Source: Thiobacillus sp. (lineage in GTDB: Bacteria > Pseudomonadota > Gammaproteobacteria > Burkholderiales > Thiobacillaceae). Taken from it: a DNA stretch of 8,231 nucleotides. Position numbers and translations under genes: made by a program. The stretch is from the NCBI GenBank assembly GCA_011391285.1, contig JAABQU010000298.1, forward strand, positions 1 to 8,231. Direction: 5' to 3'. Positions 1 through 5,674 of the stretch are shown piece after piece (within the stretch, counting starts at the first letter, position 1; every line of letters begins with the position of its first letter). The notes under the pieces are model-generated. The model searched no databases and was not told where the DNA came from. It was given only the letters and a program-made list of their open reading frames with translations.

Positions 1-2
1 GC

Positions 3-788
3 CAGGCCAGCCTGCCCCCGCGCCCGCTGTTGGAAACACGCCTGGCGCAAGTCGTCCAGGGCCTGCCGGTGCGCGCGCAACTGTTTGCGCCGTTTCTGGC
101 CGACACCGCCGCCGCGCGCAGCCAGCGTTTGCTGCAGGCAAGCGATCTGCAGCAGACCTCGATGGCGATGGCGGTCGATGCCCTGCTCATCCAGCAACAA
201 GGGCAATGGCGGGCCTTGTTGCCGCTGACCGCGCCCGAGGGGGGCAGCATCGACGCTGATCCTATCCGCGCTGCATTAAGCGCAATGCCCGGTGTGCTGT
301 TTGTGGACATGAAGGCCGAATCGGATCGCCTGTATTCCGGCTACCTGCGTGAAGCCATCGTGCTGTCGCTCGGCGGGCTGGTTGCCATTGTCGTCTTGCT
401 GCTCGTGGTTTTTCGCTCGCCCATGCGCGTGCTGCGCGTCATCGCGCCGCTGGCCGCGGCGGTCATCACCGTCACCGCGGGATTGAGCCTGTTCGGCCAG
501 CAAATGATCATTCTGCATTTGGTGGGTTTGCTGCTGGTGGTCGCAGTCGGCTCCAATTACGCCCTGTTTTTCGATCGGCCCGATCCGCGCACGCCGATCC
601 TGCCGCGCACGCTGGCCTCGATGCTGTTCGCCAGCCTCACCACCGTCGCCGGGTTTGGCCTGCTTGCGTTTTCCGACGTCTCCATCCTGCAGGCGCTAGG
701 CGTGACCGTAGCGCCGGGCGTCATCCTGGCGTTGATGTATTCGGCGATTTTTGCCCGGCAAGCCGATGCCTGCCAATCCAATGTTTAA
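3..788 (+). CDS. RND/MMPL-family exporter, C-terminal part (5' end outside window)
   Basis: This is the last 261 residues of an inner-membrane exporter of the RND/MMPL superfamily. The reading frame is open to the left edge, so the start is outside the window; a TTG at 30 is in frame but is not a credible start. Residues 1 to about 112 of the visible part are hydrophilic and correspond to the second periplasmic loop. About five hydrophobic segments follow (roughly 117-137, 143-162, 166-187, 200-218 and 222-246), as expected for TM8-TM12 of this fold. GSNYALFF in the third segment matches the G-x-D-Y-x-x-F signature of MMPL proteins, with Asn in place of Asp. Proteins of this type accompany aryl polyene and xanthomonadin clusters, where they are thought to move the lipid product across the inner membrane. 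It overlaps or abuts the deacetylase gene, so the two are probably cotranscribed. The family is secure; the substrate is inferred from context. Confidence 0.82.
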   Translation, partial: QASLPPRPLLETRLAQVVQGLPVRAQLFAPFLADTAAARSQRLLQASDLQQTSMAMAVDALLIQQQGQWRALLPLTAPEGGSIDADPIRAALSAMPGVLFVDMKAESDRLYSGYLREAIVLSLGGLVAIVVLLLVVFRSPMRVLRVIAPLAAAVITVTAGLSLFGQQMIILHLVGLLLVVAVGSNYALFFDRPDPRTPILPRTLASMLFASLTTVAGFGLLAFSDVSILQALGVTVAPGVILALMYSAIFARQADACQSNV

Positions 789-1584
789 CTCAGCCTGGCA
801 CCCCACGCTGCTGATCCGCGCATCCATCGCGCTGCATGGCCTGGCGTTGGTGGCCGTGATCGCCGAACCCGTGCAATGGCGTTGGGCGTTGAGTGCCGTG
901 GTCATCAACCACCTGGTGCTGACCGCCGTCGGCCTGTGGCCGCGCAGCAACTGGCTGGGACCGAACTGGACGCGGTTGCCTGCTGCCGCCACAGCCAGAC
1001 ATGAAATCGCCTTGACCATCGACGATGGCCCCGATCCCCTCGTCACCCCGCAGGTGCTGGATATTCTGGATCGCCATGCCGCACGCGCCACCTTTTTCTG
1101 TGTCGGCGAAACAGCGGCACGCTATCCGGATGTATGCCGTGAAATCGTCCGCCGTGGCCATGCCGTGGAAAACCACAGCCAGCACCACCGCCATCATTTT
1201 GCCCTGCTGGGCCCGCGTGGTTTCATGCGCGAATTACAGGCCGCACAAGGCACCCTCAGCCGGATTACAGGTCAGCACCCCGTGTTTTTTCGTGCCCCTG
1301 CCGGCTTGCGCAATCCTTTTCTTGATCCCGTGCTGGCGCGACTCGGCTTGACGCTCGCCAGCTGGTCGGCGCGGGGGTTCGACACCCGCATCGGTGACGC
1401 CGAGCGGGTCAGGCATGCGCTGTTGCATGAGCTGCGGGGGGGCGCCATTTTGCTGCTGCACGACGGCAATGCTGCACGGACACCCGGCGGCACTCCGGTT
1501 ATTCTCGACGTGCTGCCTGCGGTGCTGGAGTCGGCGGCGGCCGCCGGGCTGCGTTTTGTCCGCTTGCGGGACGCACTTTTATGA
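781..1584 (+). CDS. Polysaccharide deacetylase (NodB homology, CE4) with N-terminal membrane segments
   Basis: This is a 267-residue metal-dependent deacetylase of the carbohydrate esterase 4 family, which typically removes N-acetyl groups from amino sugars. The NodB motifs are all present: TIDDGPD (Asp81, Asp82), the metal-binding H-S-x-x-H with His132 and His136, FFRAPAG with Arg171, the LASWSARGFDT region, and LLLHDG with His227. Residues from about 10 to 55 are hydrophobic and could form two membrane passes, so the enzyme is probably tethered to the inner membrane. The start is uncertain: ATG 781 overlaps the exporter stop, ATG 766 and TTG 751 are also in frame, and none has a clear ribosome binding site. 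I prefer 781 because it leaves a short leader before the first hydrophobic stretch. The end overlaps the PAP2 gene by four bases. A G7 run lies at 1436-1442, just upstream of His227. A glycolipid substrate made by the same locus is an inference. Confidence 0.88.
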   Translation: MFNSAWHPTLLIRASIALHGLALVAVIAEPVQWRWALSAVVINHLVLTAVGLWPRSNWLGPNWTRLPAAATARHEIALTIDDGPDPLVTPQVLDILDRHAARATFFCVGETAARYPDVCREIVRRGHAVENHSQHHRHHFALLGPRGFMRELQAAQGTLSRITGQHPVFFRAPAGLRNPFLDPVLARLGLTLASWSARGFDTRIGDAERVRHALLHELRGGAILLLHDGNAARTPGGTPVILDVLPAVLESAAAAGLRFVRLRDALL

Positions 1585-2255
1585 CCAGCAGTCAGGCACC
1601 CTGGTACCGGCAGATTGCCGTGGTCATCACCCGGCATGGGGTTCTGAAAGGGGTAGGCACGCCGCTTTTTATCGGCCTGTTTTTCGGTGCGTATTTCTAC
1701 GTGCTCAAAGCCCCGGCCTATCCGACCACGGTGATGCCCTTTACCTGGCTGGATCGGATGATCAGTTTTCAGCCGTGGGCGATGTCGCTGTATGTTTCAT
1801 TGTGGGTGTATGTTTCCCTGCCCCCGGCATTGCTCGCGACGCGAAGCGAACTCTATCGTTACGGCGTGGCAATGGCAGCAACCTGCCTGGTGGGACTGAT
1901 TGCTTTTTACTTCTGGCCCACCACGGTTCCCGCAGCCGATATTGACTGGGCCCGGTATCCTGGCGTGGATTTCCTTAAAAACGTCGATGCCGCAGGTAAT
2001 GCCTTCCCTTCGCTGCACGTCGCCACCGCCATTTTTTCGGGACTCTGGCTGGATCACCTGTTGCGTCGATTCGACGCGCCGCGGTGGAGTCGGCTGTTCA
2101 GCTGGCTGTGGTGCATCGGCATCATTTATTCCACCCTCGCCACCCGCCAGCATGTGGCGGTCGATGTGTGGGGCGGCTTGATGCTGGGGGGGGTGGCGGC
2201 CTGGCTGTCATTGCGCCACCATGCATACGCAGCGCCAACACCCGGCCGGATTTGA
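1581..2255 (+). CDS. PAP2-family membrane phosphatase/phosphotransferase
   Basis: This 224-residue integral membrane protein has about six hydrophobic segments. PAP2 motif 2 is seen as FPSLH (His146, the usual PSGH with Leu for Gly). Motif 3 is TRQHVAVD, supplying Arg189, His191 and Asp195; these His residues form the nucleophile and acid pair of the superfamily. The first motif (K-x6-R-P) is not evident, and the PSLH form is commoner in the branch that includes inositol-phosphoceramide synthase-like phosphotransferases, so either dephosphorylation of a lipid phosphate or head-group transfer is possible. The ATG at 1581 overlaps the deacetylase stop as ATGA, which implies translational coupling. 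Base composition is lower in GC than in the ketosynthase block (53-57% in the three 60-base lines I counted by hand). A G8 run at 2186-2193 lies in codons 202-205, after the catalytic residues. The family is well supported; the substrate is unknown. Confidence 0.83.
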   Translation: MTSSQAPWYRQIAVVITRHGVLKGVGTPLFIGLFFGAYFYVLKAPAYPTTVMPFTWLDRMISFQPWAMSLYVSLWVYVSLPPALLATRSELYRYGVAMAATCLVGLIAFYFWPTTVPAADIDWARYPGVDFLKNVDAAGNAFPSLHVATAIFSGLWLDHLLRRFDAPRWSRLFSWLWCIGIIYSTLATRQHVAVDVWGGLMLGGVAAWLSLRHHAYAAPTPGRI

Positions 2256-2267
2256 GGAAAGCCGGCC
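2244..2267 (+). promoter_or_regulatory. Imperfect hairpin at the PAP2 stop codon, possible attenuator or processing site
   Basis: GGCCGGATTT (2244-2253) pairs with AAAGCCGGCC (2258-2267) across a GAGG loop, giving a 10-pair stem with one A/G mismatch. The stem covers the end of the PAP2 gene and its stop codon. No U-run follows, so it is not a standard intrinsic terminator. It lies at the boundary between two overlapping gene groups and could reduce readthrough or stabilise the upstream message. The structure is read from sequence; the role is a guess. Confidence 0.4.
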
Positions 2268-2312
2268 TGTGGCATCGATCAATAACGCACACCATCTGGA
2301 TGGGTTGACCTG

Positions 2313-3509
2313 TTGAATTCGCTCTGGCTTTCCCATTTCGCCGCTGCAAGCTGCCTTGGCCACGGCCTGGAGGCGACGCTGGCTGCCCTGCGTGAGCAAA
2401 AGGGCGGGCTGGCGCCCTGCGCCTTCGAGACGGTGACCGACCTGGCGACTTATATCGGTGAGGTGGCCGGCCTGGACCAGGCACCTTTGCCGGCCAGCCT
2501 CGCCGAGCACGAGTGCCGCAACAACCGCCTCGCCTACCTGGGCCTGCGTCAGGACGGCTTCAATGCTGCCGTCGAATCAGCCATTGCACGCCACGGCCGC
2601 CGGCGGGTCGGCGTGCTGCTTGGCACCAGCACCTCCGGCATCCTGGAGACCGAGCAGGCGTTTCGCCGCCGCGATCCGGCAACCGGCGCCCTGCCGGACG
2701 ACTTCCGCTATCGCACCACGCACAATACCTATTCGGTGGCCGACTTCGTGCGCAGCGCCTTCAATCTGGAAGGCCCGGCCGTGGTGGTCTCCACCGCCTG
2801 CTCGTCGAGCGCCAAGGTGTTCGCCTCGGCAGCGCGGATGATCGCGGCCGGCCTGATCGACGCCGCCATCGTCGGCGGCGTCGACTCCTTGTGCCTGACC
2901 ACCCTGTACGGCTTCAACTCGCTGGAGCTGCTCTCGCCCGAACCCTGCCGCCCCTACGACGTGGATCGCAACGGCATCTCCATTGGTGAGGCAGCGGCCT
3001 TCATCCTGCTGCAGCGCCCGGCCGACAGCCTCGATGCCGATGCCGTACTGCTGCTGGGCGCAGGTGAATCGAGCGATGCCCACCACATGTCGTCGCCGCA
3101 CCCGCAAGGCCTGGGCGCGCACATGGCGATGAGTGCCGCGCTGAAGGCGGCCGGTCTGCAGCCGGCTGACATCGACTACATCAACCTGCACGGCACGGCG
3201 ACGCCGAGTAACGATGCCGCCGAGGGCAGGGCGGTCGCGGCCTTGTTCGGCGCCGCCGTGCCGTGCAGTTCGACCAAGGGCGCCACCGGCCATACCCTGG
3301 GCGCGGCCGGCGGCCTGGAGGCGATCATCAGCGCGCTGGCCCTGCGGCATGGCTTCCTGCCGGGCGGGGTCAACACCCGTCGCATCGACCCAGGCATTCC
3401 CATCCAGTACCTGATCGCGAACCTGCAGCGTGCGCCGCGCCGGGTGCTCAGCAACTCCTTCGGTTTCGGCGGCACCAACTGCAGCCTGGTGCTGGGGCGC
3501 GCGCAATGA
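2313..3509 (+). CDS. Beta-ketoacyl-ACP synthase (FabF-like ketosynthase, ApeO-type)
   Basis: This complete 398-residue ketosynthase performs decarboxylative Claisen condensation of an acyl chain with malonyl-ACP. The catalytic triad is intact: Cys163 in STACSSS, His293 in NLHGTATPSND and His327 in STKGATGHTLGAAGG. The C-terminal SNSFGFGGTN loop typical of FabF is also present. The length is close to that of FabF. The start is TTG at 2313; no ATG or GTG lies in frame between it and the in-frame stop at 2283-2285, and GGATGG about nine bases upstream is a weak ribosome binding site. The gene follows a 57-base gap after the PAP2 gene and overlaps the next gene as ATGA. Its pairing with a cysteine-less partner, a dehydratase and a ketoreductase matches the condensing subunit of aryl polyene-type type II synthases better than housekeeping FabF, which normally sits beside acpP. 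Confidence 0.92.
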   Translation: MNSLWLSHFAAASCLGHGLEATLAALREQKGGLAPCAFETVTDLATYIGEVAGLDQAPLPASLAEHECRNNRLAYLGLRQDGFNAAVESAIARHGRRRVGVLLGTSTSGILETEQAFRRRDPATGALPDDFRYRTTHNTYSVADFVRSAFNLEGPAVVVSTACSSSAKVFASAARMIAAGLIDAAIVGGVDSLCLTTLYGFNSLELLSPEPCRPYDVDRNGISIGEAAAFILLQRPADSLDADAVLLLGAGESSDAHHMSSPHPQGLGAHMAMSAALKAAGLQPADIDYINLHGTATPSNDAAEGRAVAALFGAAVPCSSTKGATGHTLGAAGGLEAIISALALRHGFLPGGVNTRRIDPGIPIQYLIANLQRAPRRVLSNSFGFGGTNCSLVLGRAQ

Positions 3510-4303
3510 AGCTCACCGCTTACCTCGACGGCATCGGCCTGATCGGTCCGGGACTCGACAACTGGACTGCGGCGCGGCCCATCCTGGCGGGCTCCACCCC
3601 CTACGAAGCGCACCCTCTCGCGGTGGCCGCACCGCAGTCGCTGCCGCCTGCCGAGCGCCGGCGCACCGGCCTCGCAATCAAGGTCGCGCTGGCGGTGGCG
3701 CAGGAGGCCTGCGCCAATGGGCAACTCGATGCCCGGCAACTGGCCGCGGTGTTCTCCTCCTCCGGCGCCGACAACGACAACTGCGACGCCATCTGCAAGA
3801 CGCTGGCTTCCGACGACCGGAGCATCTCGCCGACCCGCTTCCACAACTCGGTGCACAACGCCCCGGCGGGCTACTGGGGTATCGCCTCCGGCGCCATGAC
3901 CCCGGCCACGGTGCTGTGCGCCCATGACGGCAGCTTCGGCGCCGGCCTCCTGGAAGCGATGACCCAGGTCGCGGTCGAGGGCTGGGGCACGCTGCTGGTC
4001 ACCTACGACATGCCCTATCCCGACCCCCTGCACGCCAAGCGCCCGCTCCCTTCCGCATTCGGCATCGCGCTGGCGCTGATGCCTGAACGCAGCGCGCAAT
4101 CGCTGGCGCGGATCGAGCTCAGCTTCGCCGGTGACGTGCCCGATGCGCTGGCCGAGCCCGAACTCGAAGCCCTGCGCCGCGCCATTCCATCGGCGCGTGG
4201 TTTGCCGCTGCTGCAACGCGTTGCACGAGGGGAGGGCGGACGGGTCATCCTGGATTACCTGGCGCCGCTGCGCCTGGCCGTGGCGATCGAACCATGCCAC
4301 TAG
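3506..4303 (+). CDS. Short ketosynthase-like protein, chain-length-factor type (no active-site Cys)
   Basis: This 265-residue protein resembles only the N-terminal half of a ketosynthase, as in the 'beta-ketoacyl synthase chain length factor' family of aryl polyene loci. The N-terminal strand LTAYLDGIGLIGPG and the FHNSVHNAPAGYWGIASG segment match the ketosynthase fold. Aligning PATVLCAHDGS with PAVVVSTACSS of the upstream gene puts Asp141 at the position of the nucleophilic Cys. The second-half His motifs are absent. It is therefore probably a non-catalytic partner forming a heterodimer with the upstream ketosynthase and helping to set chain length. ATG 3506 overlaps the preceding stop by four bases, and the end overlaps the dehydratase gene by ten. 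The open frame extends upstream to 3263, but that part is a shadow of the ketosynthase gene. The family is fairly sure; the partner role is by analogy. Confidence 0.82.
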   Translation: MKLTAYLDGIGLIGPGLDNWTAARPILAGSTPYEAHPLAVAAPQSLPPAERRRTGLAIKVALAVAQEACANGQLDARQLAAVFSSSGADNDNCDAICKTLASDDRSISPTRFHNSVHNAPAGYWGIASGAMTPATVLCAHDGSFGAGLLEAMTQVAVEGWGTLLVTYDMPYPDPLHAKRPLPSAFGIALALMPERSAQSLARIELSFAGDVPDALAEPELEALRRAIPSARGLPLLQRVARGEGGRVILDYLAPLRLAVAIEPCH

Positions 4304-4743
4304 ACCACGCCTGGCTGCTTGCCCACCTGCCGCACCAGGGCAGCATGTGCCTGCTCGATGCCGTCACCGAGTGGGATGCCCTGCGCATCCGCTGCACGGC
4401 GAGCAGCCACCGCGCGCCGGACAATCCCCTGCGTGCCCATGATCGCCTGGGTGCGGCGTGCGGCATCGAGTATGCGGCGCAGGCGATGGCCGCCCACGGC
4501 GCGCTGCTGGCGGCGGCCGACAGCGCACCGCGTGCCGGCTATCTGGCCAGCGTGCGCAGCGTCGATCTGCATGTCGCACGGCTGGATGACATTGCCGCCG
4601 ACCTCGACATCGAGGCGGAGCGGCTGTCCGGCGACGACACCACCATTCTTTATGGCTTCCGCGTCAGTACCGCCGGACGCGAGCTGCTCAGCGGCCGCGC
4701 GGCGGTGGTGCTGGACGCCGACAAACCGGGAATTCCGACATGA
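4294..4743 (+). CDS. Hot-dog 3-hydroxyacyl-ACP dehydratase (FabZ/FabA-like, ApeP-type)
   Basis: This 149-residue single hot-dog domain protein probably dehydrates 3-hydroxyacyl-ACP to trans-2-enoyl-ACP. LPHQGSMCLLD near the N-terminus matches the FabZ active-site segment LPHRYPFLLVD, giving catalytic His14. GIEYAAQAMAAHG in the central helix supplies the acidic partner, Glu59, as in the E-x-x-A-Q of FabZ/FabA. The length is typical of FabZ. The start is ATG 4294, ten bases inside the preceding gene, and it is the only start that keeps the His14 motif. The end overlaps the ketoreductase gene as ATGA. Its position between the chain-length factor and the ketoreductase follows the order in aryl polyene loci. 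Some aryl polyene systems use a heterodimer of two dehydratases; a second one is not seen here. Confidence 0.82.
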   Translation: MPLDHAWLLAHLPHQGSMCLLDAVTEWDALRIRCTASSHRAPDNPLRAHDRLGAACGIEYAAQAMAAHGALLAAADSAPRAGYLASVRSVDLHVARLDDIAADLDIEAERLSGDDTTILYGFRVSTAGRELLSGRAAVVLDADKPGIPT

Positions 4744-5459
4744 AACGCGCGCTCGTCACCGGCGGCAGCGGCGGCATCGGCTCGGCGATCTGCCGCCGCC
4801 TCGCCGCCGACGGCTGTTACGTTTACATCCACGCCAACCGCAACCTGGCCCGTGCCCAGGCGGTGGCCGACGAAATCCGAAGCGGTGGCGGCCAGGCCGA
4901 AGCCATCGCCTTCGACGTCACCGACGCCGACGCCAGCCGCGCCGTACTCGATGCGCTGGTCACCAATACGCCGATCCAGGTGCTGGTGAACAACGCCGGC
5001 ATCCACGACGATGCCGTCTTCCCCGGCATGAGCGCGGCGCAGTGGCACCGCGTGCTCGAGGTGTCGCTTTCCGGTTTCTTCAACGTCACCCAGCCGCTGA
5101 CGCTGCCGATGCTGCGCAGCCGCTGGGGGCGCATCGTCAACATCACTTCCATCGCCGGGATTACCGGCAACCGCGGCCAGGTCAACTACGCTGCCGCCAA
5201 GGGCGCACTGCATGCCGCGACCAAGTCGCTGTCGCTGGAACTCGCCAGCCGCGGAGTGACGGTCAACGCCGTGGCGCCAGGCATCATTCAGACCGACATG
5301 ATCGACGGCGTGTTCGACGCCAAGGCCATCGCGGGCATGGTGCCGATGAAGCGCGCCGGCCGTCCGGAAGAGGTGGCGGACCTGGTCGGCTTCCTCGCCT
5401 CGGAGCAGGCGAGCTACATCAGCGGCCAGATCATCTCGGTCAACGGCGGCATGATTTGA
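4740..5459 (+). CDS. 3-oxoacyl-ACP reductase (FabG-like SDR ketoreductase, ApeQ-type)
   Basis: This 239-residue classical short-chain dehydrogenase/reductase is complete and reduces 3-ketoacyl-ACP to 3-hydroxyacyl-ACP, probably with NADPH. The cofactor motif TGGSGGIG is at residues 7-14, LVNNAG is present, and the catalytic residues are Ser137, Tyr150 and Lys154. The PG-x-I-x-T-D-M loop and the C-terminal GQIISVNGG are typical of FabG. The ATG at 4740 overlaps the dehydratase stop by four bases and has a GGGA ribosome binding site about eight bases upstream. With the three genes before it, it completes a condense-reduce-dehydrate cycle with no enoyl reductase, which would leave conjugated double bonds. 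A housekeeping FabG is possible from sequence alone, but the context argues for a dedicated enzyme. The TTG of the antiporter remnant overlaps its stop codon. Confidence 0.92.
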   Translation: MKRALVTGGSGGIGSAICRRLAADGCYVYIHANRNLARAQAVADEIRSGGGQAEAIAFDVTDADASRAVLDALVTNTPIQVLVNNAGIHDDAVFPGMSAAQWHRVLEVSLSGFFNVTQPLTLPMLRSRWGRIVNITSIAGITGNRGQVNYAAAKGALHAATKSLSLELASRGVTVNAVAPGIIQTDMIDGVFDAKAIAGMVPMKRAGRPEEVADLVGFLASEQASYISGQIISVNGGMI

Positions 5460-5623
5460 TCCCGCCCGCGCACGCCCTCGCCGTCCACCAGACCGGGGCG
5501 CTGCTGTTCTTTACCCCGCTGCAGCTGAGGCTGATCATCCTCGCCGACCGCCTCGGCCAGTCGCCGGCGGTGGGCGAAATCATCGTCGGCATCCTGTTGG
5601 GGCCGTCGCTGTGTTGGCGATAG
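5456..5623 (+). pseudogene. Remnant of a Kef/CPA2-type cation:proton antiporter N-terminus
   Basis: A 55-codon open stretch begins with TTG at 5456, overlapping the ketoreductase stop as TTGA, and ends at TAG 5621-5623. Its translation begins IPPAHALAV, continues through a hydrophobic segment with LLFFTPLQLRLIILADRLGQ, and contains SPAVGEIIVGILLGPSL. The last motif is characteristic of TM1-TM2 of monovalent cation:proton antiporter-2 (KefB/KefC-like) proteins, which are normally 380-650 residues long. Homology stops abruptly after GPSL at about 5608, and neither other + frame downstream continues the family. I read it as the 5' end of an antiporter gene truncated by deletion or rearrangement. 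A translated small membrane protein is less likely but cannot be excluded, because the overlap with the ketoreductase would allow coupled translation. Confidence 0.65.
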
Positions 5624-5625
5624 CC

Positions 5626-5669
5626 GGGAGCAGCGTTGAGCGACTAACCGTTGGCCGAGGGAGCAGCGT
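5626..5669. repeat. 11-base direct repeat in the convergent intergenic space
   Basis: GGGAGCAGCGT occurs at 5626-5636 and again at 5659-5669, a 33-base period, between the antiporter remnant and the methyltransferase stop. It could be a scar of the rearrangement that truncated the antiporter gene, or chance in GC-rich DNA. I see no convincing intrinsic terminator for either strand between 5460 and 5674. Confidence 0.3.
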
Positions 5670-5674
5670 GCGGC

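Noticed and set aside
3263..3505. N-terminal extension of the chain-length-factor gene to 3263
   Set aside because: It lies inside the conserved C-terminus of the ketosynthase in another frame. The ATGA at 3506 begins the conserved LTAYLDGIG strand.
2577..4300. Long open frames on the - strand (about 309 and 374 codons) opposite the two ketosynthase genes
   Set aside because: They are antisense shadows in GC-rich DNA: low-complexity Arg/Gly/Ala/Gln-rich translations with no recognisable motif, covering strongly supported genes.
4319..5455. A 434-codon + strand frame running through the dehydratase and ketoreductase genes
   Set aside because: Most of it is an Arg/Pro/His-rich shadow. Only the part from 5456 onward has protein-like sequence, and that is annotated separately as the antiporter remnant.
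4740..5459. Housekeeping fabG of primary fatty acid synthesis
   Set aside because: The sequence would fit, but there is no fabD, acpP or fabH neighbour, and the gene is coupled to a chain-length-factor-type gene and a dedicated dehydratase.
5460..5674. Bidirectional intrinsic terminator between the convergent operons
   Set aside because: Only 4-base stems such as TCGC...GCGA were found, with no U-runs on either strand.
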